Shown one piece after another: positions 22,126-33,884 of a DNA stretch of 64,000 bases (the stretch's first letter is position 1; each line of letters opens with the position of its first letter). Under the pieces are notes generated by a model. That model was given only the letters and a program-made list of their open reading frames with translations. It was not told the DNA's origin and did not search any database. This stretch comes from Ceratotherium simum simum. Lineage: Eukaryota > Chordata > Mammalia > Perissodactyla > Rhinocerotidae. The DNA is taken from NCBI RefSeq assembly GCF_000283155.1, contig NW_004454265.1, forward strand, positions 1,509,365 through 1,573,364, in the 5' to 3' direction. Position numbers and translations under genes: made by a program.

Positions 22126-23716
22126 CAACAAATACTAATCAAATATAGCTATATTAATATAAGATCAATGGGAAGATCATTTCTAAAGACAAAATGGAGC
22201 TTTTTGTAATGACAAAAGGGTCAATTAACTAGCATGTTTCATTGTTGTTAGAAATTGACAATTTTAAATTTTGTTTGATAATGCAAAGGGCAAAGAATAG
22301 TCAAAATAACCTCAACAAAAGAAGAAAAACGTTAGAATCCTTACATTACTAAATATCAAGATATCATAAAGCTACAAAAATTAAGAGTATGTGAAGTTGG
22401 CCAGACATGTGAAGCAAGATGAACGGATATGTACAAAAAAATATAGTGTCCATAAGCTGACCATATGTTTATGGTCATTTGACTTACAATGAAGATGACA
22501 GTTAGTCCAGTGGTGAAAGGATGGTCTTTTCAAAAAGAGTACTGGGCTGATTGATAATCATGTGGAAAAAAAATGAATCGAGTTCTACCTCATGTCATAC
22601 TCAAATATCAATTCCAGAAGAATTGTACATCTCATGTGAACTATAAAACAATAAAACTTTCACAGATGAGAACACAAAAGTATCATCTTTATGGTCTGGA
22701 GTAGACAAGACTTCTTAAATGGAACACTAAAAGCACTAACCATTTAAAAATGATTAATAAATTGGATAGCATTAAAATTAAGAACTTTTGTTCAACAAAT
22801 GACATCAATAAAAGCGTGAAAGGCACCTAAAGAGTAGGACAAGGCATTTATTTGCATATGTATAATTGATAAAGAACTCGTATCTAGACTATATAATGAA
22901 CTCCCATGAATCATTAAGAAAAAGACAATACAGAAAAATGAGCTAGATGTTTGAAACAGGCACTTCAAAAAAAGATATGCAAATGGCCAAAATGTACATG
23001 AAAAAGTTCTCAGCCTTGTGAGTCATCAGAGAAATACAAATTAAAACCACAATGAGAAACAACTACACACCCACCAAAATGGCTCAAATGTAAAGGACTG
23101 ACAAAGATCAAGGGCTGGTAAAGCTGTGGAGTAAATGAAACTTTCTTACACTGCTGGTTGGAATATAAATTAAGACAACCACTTTGGAAAAGTGGTTGGC
23201 AGCAGGAACTAAAGCTGAACATATGCATATCCTATGACTCATCAAATTCACTCTAAAATATATATTCAACATAAATGTGAACATAAAAGTCATGTATAAG
23301 AATATTATAGAATTTTAGTCATAATAGAGAAAACTCAAAATGGACAAAATGCCTATTAACAGAAGAAAGGATAAATAAATTGTGGTATATCCACAAAATG
23401 AAATACTATATAGCAATGAAAGTGAATGAACTACATCTATACACATCAATATGGATGAATCTCACAAAAATAATGTAGAGTGGAAAACACTGGACATAAA
23501 GGAGTACACATTGTATGATTTCATCTGTATACAGTTCAACAACAGGCATCAATCCACGGTGCTGGAAGTCGGGATAGTGGTCATATTTAGGGGAGCATGG
23601 GTGGATAATAACCAGGCAGGAGGAGGCACAAAAAGGGGTGTCCAGGGGCTTGTAATGCTCCATTTCGTATCCCTGAGTATATTCTCCTTGTTATAATTAA
23701 TCAGTGTAGTAAACAC

Positions 23717-24630
23717 TGTTGGTGCCCCACACAGATCCCCTTTACTCAATATATTCTTTCCTCAGCTGCTGTAAGTGGTGGCCACTAGCAGTTCACAGCT
23801 GCACCCTTGTGCTGAGAATTACCCTAGGCCAAAGGAAGTGGTTTCCCTTGGAAATACTCCTAAGGTTGTGCCTTCCTATCAGGAGATCCAGAGCCAATTG
23901 TTGAGTGATATGGAAGTGCAAAAACCCCAGCCCCCTTGCCTGAGGGGCCGCTAATACACTAGAGCTGCCCATGAGACACAATGAGGCTAGACTTTAGCAG
24001 AATCTGCATCCTTCTGTTGGGAGACAATTCCCCATGGGTCTTTCATGTTTCTGCACATCCTGTAAGCCGGAGGCACTGACTGCCCTTGTTCTGCATGATC
24101 CTTACAAGGATGTCTGTAGACTGATCAGCCTTGGAAAATAAAAATAGTGTCTCCCTGAAGCAAAGGGTGGGTTTGTTTACAATATATGAACAGTATAATG
24201 AAGTATAATATCTCCTTCCGGGGCAAAGTTCAGACAGGTTACTGCCCATTATAAAAGATTTGGGTTCCCTAAGGTCGGGTTCCTCTCCTGTAACAACTTG
24301 TGTGGCATTACCTTGCCTTCTTTGTATCATCTTACGGGAATTATGGCTGAGGGAACCAGTACAAATGCTGAAACTCCGGCTGCTGCTATTGCTGTCAGTA
24401 ATAAAGCCCATTATCTCTGACCCAAGACTCTGCCAGCCTTCGTGAAATTGAGGCAGGCTAATTTGTTAGCTTGCAAGTAAGGTAAAATCTCAGATCCTTC
24501 CCTTCTTTACAACTTCTCCTACCTCTCCTACTTCACTTGTTCTCTGACAGGTTTCAGTTGAATCACAATAAATCACATGCTTAAAAATGCCCATCTCAGG
24601 TTCTGCTTCTAGGGAACTTGTTCTAAAACA
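23717..24630 (+). mobile_element. ERVL-like LTR, apparently with a second LTR-like insert
   Basis: Begins tgttggtgccccacacagat and closes 'gcttctagggaacttgttct aaaaca' (split here), giving the TG...CA ends and the 'gggaac...ctaa.aca' terminus of several ERVL LTRs. From about 24140 to 24480 the sequence changes character and includes a polyadenylation signal (aataaagccc, 24400-24409), as in an ERV1-type R-U5 region, so a nested LTR is likely. No gag, pol or env sequence is present. Subfamilies not resolved. Confidence 0.5.
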
Positions 24631-25892
24631 ATACAGCTGTAGATTTAGGATTTGTGTACTTTTCTATGAGTACTCTATACTTCTAATTTTAAAAACATAG
24701 TTTATATAAACATAAAAAGTAACTGTGGCTAGAGTGTAGAGTTGGAATTAGAGTAGGAGGAGACTGGAATAAAAAGACCAGTTGACAGTCTATTACTAGG
24801 AAAAAGAAAAGAATTATTACCTAATAATCACCCTAAAAAAAGTCTATTATTTATCTCTAGGTTAGAGATAACTAAAATCTGAGCTAGGGCAGTAGCATGT
24901 CAATAAAGGGGCAGATTCAAAAGATATTTAAATGGTAGGATGCAGGGATGATATACAAAATATTTAACGACTAGTATGCACAGATGTGGACCCATCAGAA
25001 TGGACACCAGTCATCAACAACTGCTATGGCAGAACTGGTGCTACTGGCAGAATATCACCAGGTCCAGTAGGATGGAAAGCACTTGATAACAGGTTGAACT
25101 CAATGGGTGAGAAATTAAGTGATATGCCTCCAAAGTTTTCAAGCTTGGTGACATGGAGAATAATGGTGCCTTTCCCTGATATGGATAGCATTATTTCCAT
25201 TTATAACCTTAATTACTTTATTTTTGCATGAATGACTCCCAAATCGCTTCAACTCTTCTGAAAATCGGAATTATCTGAATATCTTATTCCACTCACACAA
25301 TTTAGAATGAGATGTGTTTTTCATTTTAAAAATATTTTTAAAATCACACCAATTAGAAGCCATAAAGAAAGGAATGCAGACCAATAAAGTAAGCCAGCTT
25401 GACAGATGATGTAGCACTTTTAATCACACAGCACATGCGGCTGCTGATTGCAATTTTTTCTGTGAAAGTGCACTTTACAAATCATTTGACATTTTCCCAG
25501 ATCTTCCAAAGGTAGCACAAAAGCAGCTGGATTTTATGGAGAGAGACTCTGAATTGCCAATTCACAGTCTTTTACCATATATCCCCTTTAAATGCAAACA
25601 CCTCAGAATTAACTCTCCTTAAACGATTAAGAACCCATGGCTTTCCATCTTCTCTTCCCCATAATTACCAGTATCTTTTAAGAGGAAAGTGTGTTTTCTG
25701 TTCATTAATGGTAATACTACCTAGGCAGACCAATCAGTAAGCCCATTTTCTGGCAGTCACTGTGGAAGCCAAATTACCCTCCACCAGGACAAAATCAATT
25801 AACACCACTGGGGATGTCATTATTGTCACATTATGTCACCGGATAGTCTCCAGGGCCTATAAGCGATTTGAATTTTTTTTACTGCTATGATT
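24631..25892. other. Repeat-poor sequence, no gene seen
   Basis: About 1.26 kb without recognisable repeats. The 25360-25520 part ('agcacttttaatcacacagc', 'aaagtgcactttacaaatca') and 25790-25850 have the texture of conserved non-coding DNA, but this cannot be shown from one sequence. No exon seen. Confidence 0.45.
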
Positions 25893-25930
25893 CGTGTGTG
25901 TGTGTGTTTGTGTGTGTGTGGTATATGTGT
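25893..25930. repeat. (GT)n microsatellite, interrupted
   Basis: cgtgtgtgtgtgtgtttg then tgtgtgtgtggtatatgtgt. The interruptions (ttt, gtat) mark it as an old, probably stable dinucleotide tract. Confidence 0.95.
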
Positions 25931-28098
25931 GGGGCAGGGAGAGGGATAAGCTTCACATTGACAAGGGAGATTTCTATCATAGGGGAATTAATTTTGTAAC
26001 ATAGAGAAATACAAGCCACTGTTTCAGGTCTTTGGGAGAAAATGGTTATACATTAGGCTAACTCTGAGGTCTACGTGATTTCTCGTACTGAAGTGTATTT
26101 TAAAGATTTGCCTAAACAAAAGCCACATTGGCTGGAGTCATGAGGCACTTTCCTCAGTGCAGAGAGTAATCCAGGGGCTGGAAATCTATGAAACCAGGGC
26201 AAGCAGTGCAGCAGTTAGAAATCGAGAGTCCAAAGTTGTGATTTCTCTTCTAATGAAGTCAACTCATCTCTTGTCACGAAAAAGAGTATAATTCCAGTTG
26301 TGCAGTCAGACACTCTATGTGTCGGGAAAGAGAGGGAAATGCCACAGTGTACCTAGCAGAACTGGATCTCATTTGGGAAGGCCAGAATTCATGCTTCGAA
26401 TTCCATGGACGCGTTACAAGCAGAAGGGCCAGCAGTAATGCACCCTGAGAACGATTCCAGTGGCGTAGTCTGCAAGCCGGTTGGCTCAGTAGCCAGACAC
26501 TCGGAGAAAAACTACATTTCACATCATTCTTTCCTGACAGTTATCTTTTTCTTCCCAATTTCCTTAACTTCTCATCACTAGCAGTGAATATGAAATAGAA
26601 TCTGAGTTGTTTGTTTTTATTATTGTAGTTGCTGTTAGAAAGGAAGACAAAATTCCCAAGTAAATTAAGTAGAAGGCTTTTAAATGGCTGGTTTCCTTTT
26701 TAAAAAGTAGACCCAACTTCTGTATTTTGGCCTCCATCAGGGGGTATTTAATTAAGTCTATTCTGTCTAACATGATCTGATGTCATTGTACAAGGATATG
26801 TTCTTTGTTAGCAGTACTCCTAGTCTCAGACTCCTCTGTGTATTTGAAACCATGGTAACAGAGCAGTAAGCTAAAGCCAATGAGATAATGAGATATTCTC
26901 ATTGTAATTGTGTTTCATGAGGGCACAAGATCCCACGGGTGGTATCTGACTGTCTTACAACTGCTAACAGAATTTAAGAAGCAGACATATATTAGCATGA
27001 TACTGTTTTCCATAACAGCCATGTAAACATCTGTGACACGGCATTTTTAGCTGTTTCCAGCACATGAAAGTATGTAATGTGCATTTATGTCACAAAAAGC
27101 CACGCGATTAATGGATATCAATATTTTAAAATCCTTAGAACTTCAAGGAACTTCAGATTTGAAATGCACCAAGCAGGCTGTGGGGATGCTGTTTTGCATT
27201 ATAATTATGAGCTGGGCTATGGTTTATGAGGGGAGGAATCCATCAAAGCAAAGAAAAAGAGAGCAGCTAGCCCTTCTTCACCTCCCAGCCAACCCACACG
27301 CACCTCCTGAAGGAGGGACAAAACTAATGCTAAGCAGGGTTCCCTGGGTTTTTATGAGAAAAGCCGAGTTGGGGGTTTCTAAAAGTATTTTACCTTTAAA
27401 AGGGGGAAAAAAAAACATTTGGAGAATAAAACCAAAATATTTACAAGCCTTCTCTTCTTCTGAACTGAAATCAGAAAGGGGAACACTTCACTCTTGAGTT
27501 ATTTCTCTTCTGTCACTGTTTGAAGTTTCCCCACAGTTTTCATTTGAGTTGCAGATTTTATGCACAAGTCACTGAATCCATGTTCTCCATCCTGATGAGG
27601 TTGCCCTCACAGGCATTGTGTCTTTTAATAAATAATTTAAAACCAAAAAGAGAAAGCACCGTGTAGAAGGATTGGTTGATTTAAGCAGGGCTAAGACTTA
27701 CACACTCTTCATGTCACCAGGGCCTCCCACCAGGAGCCCCACTTTAGAACAGAACTGACCTGAGAATGTGCATTTTGTCAGCTTTGTGATGCTGCTGGCT
27801 CATGGGACAGAGAGGATTCAATACACAGACAAGGAGTCTGCTTGCTTTCCACTTCACAGACAAGGGGTGTCACTTTTGGTTTTTAGTATGTACCGCTGCC
27901 ATTTATTTCTCAAATGTCTTGGCACAGGGAGCTAAATCAGTGTCAAAATCATATTGATGGAGAAAGGGGAGTTTGTTTTCTTGAATGTCACTCAAGTGCC
28001 TCCACTGTTGGGGGAAGAGTCTTCTGTCAACATGTCGGTAGTGCCATATTCATCTTTGAACGTCACTTAAAGACAGGCAGTTCTTTCTTCTGCTGTGC
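25931..28098. other. Repeat-poor sequence, no gene seen
   Basis: About 2.2 kb with no repeat family I can name. The block at 26880-27120 ('cattgtaattgtgtttcatg', 'tatattagcatgatactgtt', 'agccacgcgattaatggata') is AT-rich and repeat-free and looks like candidate regulatory DNA. A 136-codon open frame (27087-27497) has no recognisable domain and is not bounded by splice sites. Confidence 0.45.
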
Positions 28099-28123
28099 GT
28101 GTGTGTGTGTGTGTGTGTGTGTG
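28099..28123. repeat. (GT)n microsatellite
   Basis: A pure GT dinucleotide run of about 12 units after 'tgctgtgc'. Its purity suggests it may be length-polymorphic. Confidence 0.95.
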
Positions 28124-29549
28124 ATGCACATGTGTAGTTGGGACATGAAATCTATGCCATAAGCGGTTACACAGAAAGAACATGTCACAGCGATGGAGAA
28201 TATGGTCTTCATCTCTGTGAGATAAGGGTGGCCTCATCACTCATGGCTGCTGCAGCAAACCTAAACCAGAAGTGGGTAATGAGGCCACCCCTGCTGTGGG
28301 GAGATAACTTCTATATCTGAGCTGTCACGGCCTATTAGGTCCTCACACTTCCTATTCTTGGATGTGTCTCCCAGCCAGCCCTTTGCACCATAGAGTCATT
28401 TTTATTATTATTTCTACATCTGAAACAGGGAGACCTTGTTTTCTTTAAAATCTCTCCTTCTTGTTCCTGACAAATAGGAAATGGTTGTCAGATTTGAAAG
28501 CTCCCTCTGGGCGCCATGTTGAAATGTTCAGTGAAGACTAGATTTGCCAATGCTTGCAAGAGTTTGTTTTAAAATAGTCAAAATTATTGCAAAACAGCTC
28601 TACTTGTGCAGGCTTTGAAATATGTTACAGCATTTTAATTCAGATGAGGTTTTTGAGTCTTTTAGTAAGCCTAGGCTACTCCTGGTTTTAGATGATGAGA
28701 CGAGAAATAAGGAATTGAATATGTTTTTAAAATATTGGAATCACAAAAGTATCACTTATAAAATAGACTTTGTAATGTACTTTCTTCAATTGCAAGACTT
28801 TTAACACCATAATTTAGCCTGAGAATAGCAGATACCCACAGAGGTTGATTCTGTTTTGTTTAAATGATAGCCAGAGGCTGGCATTGATTTTTCCCTCCTT
28901 ACATCCCTGGCCTTCTACCAGACTAGAGCCAACATTTCTAGCTCTACAAAAAGGGTTGGGAAGAAGGGGATGTGTGTGTGTGGTGGGGGGACAAAATCTG
29001 CATTTTACTGAGTAGACTGAAGCAGGCAGAGTGACATAAAGGAGCAACTCGGGAATTCGCAGTTCCCAGGCCTATGGCTCCCAGGTGCGGGGGCAGAGGG
29101 AAGTGACTTAAGAGGAATGTGATTGAGGTGATGGACGGGCAATAAGCAATAATTGATATCATATGGGTAAAAGCAGCAAAATATCTGCCTTTGGTAAGTG
29201 AGGCATCGACCTGCCTCTTTCCGCGTCCCCACCACAGCATTTCAGAGGCGCTGTAGGTGAAGCGTCCACCCAGCTCCTTGTCAAGTAAGAGAACCTGCCA
29301 CATGGGCCTAATGTACCTCCCATGCAGGCTGAGGCCTCTGTGAACACGACTGGGAACAAAGCCAGTCGCTTCTGCAGACAGAGGTTAGTGGTGCTGGAGA
29401 GGCAGCAGCCACCAGAGCCAGAACAAACATGCGGGCCCTCGGCGGGAGGAGCAGGAGCAAGAGCACAGGGCTGTGAGGTCCAACAAGCCTCCTTTACGTC
29501 CCGTTTCTCTCTTTAAAAGCTTGGTACGCCTTCCTCGTAAAGACATACA
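28124..29549. other. Repeat-poor sequence, no gene seen
   Basis: About 1.4 kb, mostly unique. A moderately GC-rich part at 29320-29480 contains several CpGs (e.g. cgggccctcggcgggaggag) but is too short for a typical CpG island. No exon-like frame is bounded by good splice sites. Confidence 0.45.
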
Positions 29550-29650
29550 CATACAGATAACACCTACTTCACAGTGCTGCTGTAGGAATTACGTGAAATA
29601 ACAGACATGTGAATACACATGAATAGAATATCTATGAAAGTGACCAGCAC
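29550..29650 (+). mobile_element. MIR fragment
   Basis: About 100 bp with the MIR core order: 'gataacacctacttcacagt', 'gctgctgtaggaattacgtg', 'aatagaatatctatgaaagt'. Short and diverged, hence moderate confidence. Confidence 0.55.
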
Positions 29651-29865
29651 AATCCAGGGAGTAGATACGTGGACCTTTTTTTCCTTCCTCCTGGGGGAAA
29701 AAGACCATAATGGGCCCCAGAGAGCTGCTCTGAAACTCAGATGAGGAAATGTATCTGAAGGACCTTGGGAATGGTAAAATACCCCATAAACGCAGGTTAG
29801 AATAATCATTAAACATATTAAATTTAAAATATACATGTAGATAAATATATTTAGAAACATAAATA

Positions 29866-29880
29866 CTAAGTAATATTTCA
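29866..29880. repeat. Target-site duplication, left copy
   Basis: ctaagtaatatttca, repeated perfectly at 32597-32611. The two copies bound the HAL1-like element. Confidence 0.9.
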
Positions 29881-30144
29881 TTAGTATTATGTTTGGGTTC
29901 CTTTCTCTTAGTTTGTTGTGTATTTATGATAGGTTTCTGGTTTGTGATTACCCTGGGGGCCATATACAGAATTGATGGTCTCTTTAGTTTGACCTCTGTC
30001 TGAAAGCTCTACTCTTTAACTCCCCTCCTCCCTCCTTTTATGTTTTTGGTATCATATCTAACCTCTTTTTTGTGCATTTGTATCCATTACCCTCTTATCA
30101 TGGAAATAGATAATTTTTCCTATTTGTGGTCTTCTCTTTTCCCC

Positions 30145-31035
30145 TTAAATCAGTCCTTTTAGCATTTCTTGTAGTACTGGTTTCTTGGTGACAAACTCCT
30201 TTAATTTTTGCTTGTCTGGGAAACCTTTTATCTCTCCTTCCATTTTGAATGATAACCTTGCTGGGTAGAGTATTCTTGGCTGTAAGTTTTTTCCTTTTAG
30301 CACTTTAAATATATCGTGCCACTCTCTTCTAGCCTGTAAGGTTTCTGCTGAGAAGTCAGCTGATAGCCATATGGGGTTTCCTTCGTATGTCACTTGTCTT
30401 TCTCTTGTGGCTTTTAGGATTCTCTCTTTATCTTTAATTCTGGACATTTTGATTATGATGTGTCTTGGTGTGGGTGTCTTTGGGTTTATCTTGTTTGGGG
30501 CTCTCTGTGCTTCCTGTACCTGGATGTTTGTTTCCTTCCTTAGGTTAGGGAAGTTTTCATCTATTATTTATTGAAATAGATTCTCTGCCTCTTTGTCTCG
30601 CTCTTCTCCTTCCGGGACACCTATAACACAGATGTTAGTGCGCTTGATGTTGTCCCAGAGGTCCCTTAGACTGTCCTCACTCTTTTTAATTCTTTTTTCT
30701 TTTACCTATTCAGCTTGGGTGATTTCTTCTAGTCTTTTGTCCAGCTTGTAGATCTGTTCTTGTGTATCCTCTACTCTGCTTTTGAGTCCCTTTAGTGAAT
30801 TTTTCATTTCCAGTATTGTATTCTTCATTTCTGATTGGTTCTTTTCTATATCTTCCAGTTCTTTGTTGATGTTCTCACTGAGTTCATCTATTCTTCTCCC
30901 CAGATCAGTGAGCATCCTTAACACTCTTTGTTTGAACCCTCTGTTGGGTAGGTTGTTCATTTCTGTTTCGTTTAGTTCCTTTTCTGGGGTTTTGTTCCAT
31001 TCCCTTACTTGGAATGCATTCCTTTGCCTCCTCAT
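30145..31035 (-). pseudogene. L1/HAL1 ORF1 (RNA-binding chaperone), two stops
   Basis: L1 ORF1 proteins are RNA-binding trimers that coat L1 RNA. The frame starts at ATG 31035 (MRRQRNAFQVREWN...) and runs 296 codons without a frameshift to the stop at 30145. It has in-frame stops at codon 110 (30706-30708, TAG) and codon 156 (30568-30570, TAA). Residues about 25-109 are heptad-rich and charged (ENINKELEDIEKNQSEMKN), the coiled coil. Between the stops lies RRM-like sequence (LWDNIKRTNICVIGVPEGEE). The last 100 residues match the ORF1 C-terminal domain (ADFSAETLQARREW, YPARLSF). Human L1 ORF1p is 338 residues. It is a dead gene, but lightly damaged compared with other repeats here. Confidence 0.85.
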
Positions 31036-31039
31036 TTTG

Positions 31040-32596
31040 CCTCTTTCCCTGTGCTTGTGTCTATGTATTGTATTAGGTAGGTCAGCTACGTCTCCTGCTC
31101 TTGGATAGGTGACCTTATATAAGTGATGCCTTATGAGGCCTGCAGTGTGCTTCCCTCAGTTCTGAATGTTCCAGGAGTGACCCCTATGTGGGCTACGTGT
31201 GTCCTTCTGTTGTGGCGTGGTTGCTCTTCCCATAGGTGCCCAGGGAGGCTGAGCTATGCCCCTCGCCAGCTGTTGTAATGCTCAGCTGCTTGTAGTTGTT
31301 GTGGGCCCTTCAGTTTCTTTCTTGGGTGTGGAGAGCCCCAGCACAGTTGGCTGCAAGTTCTAATACCACATTTGTGTTGCAGTATTTCTTTTAAATGAGT
31401 AGGCCCCCAGCGTGGCAGGTTGTTAGGCTCAGAGGCTTACAATTGCTATAAGCCTCCAGCCTTTAGGTCTCTTGTCACCTCTCTGAGGATTGCAGCTGGG
31501 TGGGGCTGGCCTCAGGCACGGGAGCACCCAATTGTTTCAGGCTTTGGAAGGTGGGGAAAACCCCCTATGTAGGTCTTCGAGAAGCACAAGTCTTCTGCAG
31601 CTGACAAGCCCCACCACCTGTCACAGGTCCACACACGCACAGTCAACACAGTCCTGCCCCGTGTGTGGGCCTTGGCCTCCTAAAGTGGATCCAGTCTCTC
31701 CACAGTGGGATCCCCATATGCTCCACCACCACACCACACTCTCCACCTGCTCCTGTGCACGCCCTGCCCCACTGAAGTGGGCCCAGTCGCCAGGCTGCAG
31801 AGAATCCAGTCACCAATCTATGCAGGCCCACAAGTTACCTGAGGGCTTGTTGTTAGGTGGGGCCAGTCCCTAGGGTGGGCTGCCTGCCCCAGCTGAGCTG
31901 GATTAAATCGGTTCTCTAGTGGGTGGGGCAGGCCCTGGGCTAGCAGGCCCCAGGGGGAACTCCAATGACGTCTGCCAGTGTCTGTGTAAGCACGCCCACA
32001 CCAGGCCACAACAATGGCCGCCGCCAATGTCCCAGTCCCTGGAGAGGTCTCACTTCTCATTGCAATGCATTCAGAGCCTATCAGGTGAGTCTCTTTTCCC
32101 CAAAGGGCTGGGAACCTTTCTTTCTGGTGATTTTAGGTTGCTTTCTGAAATGAGTGATTTTGTGCATGGGCCTCTTAAGAGCCAGTTTTAATTTCTTTGT
32201 GAACCAGCTTTTCTGGGGTTACTCCCCAGTGTTTCAGTAGCAGCAAAATCAGATATTATACCACTCGTCTCAATTGTGCTGGGTCCACAAAATGCCCACA
32301 GTGGGGGCACTCCCGGCTCAGGGCCCCGTGCCTCCAGGGAGGGCTGCGGACCTTTGGGCTGCTCCCGGGCGGCCGTGAAGCTGGCGGCTTGTGAAGGCAG
32401 CATTTTTCCTCTCCAGAAGGGAATTTCTGCCTCTTCCACCTCGATTAGGATTGTCGTTTGTTGTAGGGCTTCCTCTTATCCAGTTTTCAGTTCTCTTGCC
32501 GGGGTAATTTTTCCACGAGTAGTTGTAAATTGGCTGTGTCCACGGGAGGAGGTGAGTTCAGAGTCTGTATGCTGCCACCTTGAGTTCTCTCCTATC
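31040..32596 (-). promoter_or_regulatory. GC-rich 5'UTR/internal promoter region of the half-L1
   Basis: The segment upstream of ORF1 within the element is far more GC-rich than its surroundings, with patches such as cagccccgg-like CpG motifs and 'gcccctcgccagctgttgta'. L1-type 5'UTRs act as internal pol II promoters; that this one still does is not shown. Open frames at 31490-31873, 31818-32060 and 32276-32659 lie in it and reflect GC content. Confidence 0.6.
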
Positions 32597-32611
32597 CTAA
32601 GTAATATTTCA

Positions 32612-33880
32612 AATTTCAATTTCCTATCTTCTCATTTGCAAAAGAGACTAAGAAAATAAAACAATAAATAAGCAAAACATTATTTCCTAAACAATGAGTA
32701 ATTAGAAGACTAACCTTGGGACTGTTTTTAGCCACCCTCTTTGAGTTTGTCATTGGATGTCCAGTGTTAGGGCTGCAGATGATTCGCCCTGGTCGATGGT
32801 TCTTGGGGAGACCACAGGCAGAAGAACGAAAGAAAAGGGATGGGGGTGGGTCTCAAACTCAAAGCATTTTTCACCTAGGGATTTGTCTTAAAAGCCACAC
32901 TTTTTGATGAGGGAAGATCTGACAAAAATGATTACATATGAGGTGCAGTCACCCAGTTTTAGAATGAAAAATATGTTTTAATTCAAGTCAGAATTTGGTT
33001 CTAAGCTGTTAGAATTTCTGCTCGAAAGCTTTGAGTAGTGATTTTTCATGTGTGGAGAATGAGAAGCTTTGCCAGAACTGCCCCCAGATGCCTTCAGCTT
33101 CTCCCCCATTGGTCACACACATCAGAACCTTCCCCAGCAGATTTATGCATTTTTAGAATAAGCAAAGAATTGAGCAGAGCCCACAGCCCCTGAGCTTTCC
33201 CTGGCCCTGGCTGAGTGTCTGAAATCCCCCACTACTAACTCATTTGAGCCACAGAAGCATCAACAGCTGGCTGGTAAAGGGAGCACTTACTCCTAGCCTT
33301 GTATCTGCTAGCGACAGTTCAGATTGAATAAGTTTGTCTGATGCTTCCTGTTGCTTAGCAAGATCTGGAATGGAGATTCAGGACCGATAAAGCTGGACTT
33401 GTGGAAAGGGTGTCTGATTCAGGAGGGCGGCACCATATGGCACTCAGAAGAGGCATTTGAAGGGTCGTGTTTGGAGAGTACCAGAGAGGGACAGACAGAA
33501 AATTGCCAAAGCTTGCTTCCCAATTTCATCCTGCTTTGCTCTCACCCATTCTTACATCAAGAGACTACATAATTTGACTATCCTACAAAAATATTCCAAT
33601 TCCATTTAAGGATAATATATATGGCACTCTATAATTGTTCTTACCCAACACAAACAAGTCTGTCTGATAGAAATATCCATGAACTGTGGCTTGCCACAGT
33701 CTTCCAAACTGTGAAAATTGAAAAGTGCTCCCTCAAACATGTAGCTTCTGCAGCTGAGGCCCTGGTGAGGCAGTACCTCCTGCTCAGGGGAGGAGCACTC
33801 ATCGCTCACGTGAATACGTTCTGGGAGGACTTGGGGGACTCACCTGGTCGGCTGGGACTGTAAGTAGTGTTTGAACGCAT
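32612..33880. other. Unassigned sequence, no gene seen
   Basis: About 1.27 kb, apparently unique. No recognisable repeat or exon. Frames of 60-80 codons at 32716-32907, 33351-33572 and 33621-33863 carry no known motif. Confidence 0.5.
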
Positions 33881-33884
33881 CTTT

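Larger units (their letters stand above)
14530..23695 (+). mobile_element. Old L1 (L1M4/L1ME-like) split by five or more inserts
   Basis: One old L1 can be traced through separate pieces: about 14530-15010, 15514-15765, 17808-18126, 21239-21837 and 22126-23695. The pieces join in consensus order: 5' region ('ggttggaatcttagacggat', 'ctacaatttatcatacccaa'), then the '...gataatagctg' and '...gcatttgccaaaatggacaa' junction, 'ctgacttcttaacaaaaaca', 'aagttctttagacaatagga', then ORF2 start and ORF2 3' half ('gttgagccacatgt'-type motifs lost; 'ccgagtt...' absent). ORF1 and much of ORF2 are missing. The inserts are two EREs, an L1MA-type element, a second L1 and an unresolved 290-bp repeat. No reading frame survives. 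Confidence 0.75.
29881..32596 (-). mobile_element. HAL1-like half-L1 retrotransposon
   Basis: A 2.7-kb minus-strand element. Its 5' end is at 32596 (on minus: gataggagagaactcaaggt), followed by about 1.55 kb of GC-rich 5'UTR (31040-32590). ORF1 follows at 31035-30145, then about 260 bp of post-ORF1 sequence. It stops at 29881 with no ORF2. A perfect 15-bp duplication (29866-29880, 32597-32611) shows that the element was inserted in this form rather than deleted later. This is the layout of HAL1 elements, which keep only the first half of L1. No long poly(A) tail remains. Alternative: an L1 truncated at the 3' end by premature polyadenylation. Confidence 0.8.

Noticed and set aside
27087..27497. 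136-codon frame on plus
   Set aside because: No domain, no splice sites. Composition is like the surrounding non-coding sequence.
31490..32659. GC-rich segment with several open frames, possible CpG-island promoter with a gene
   Set aside because: It is the 5'UTR of the half-L1 element, inside its target duplication. The frames follow from GC content.
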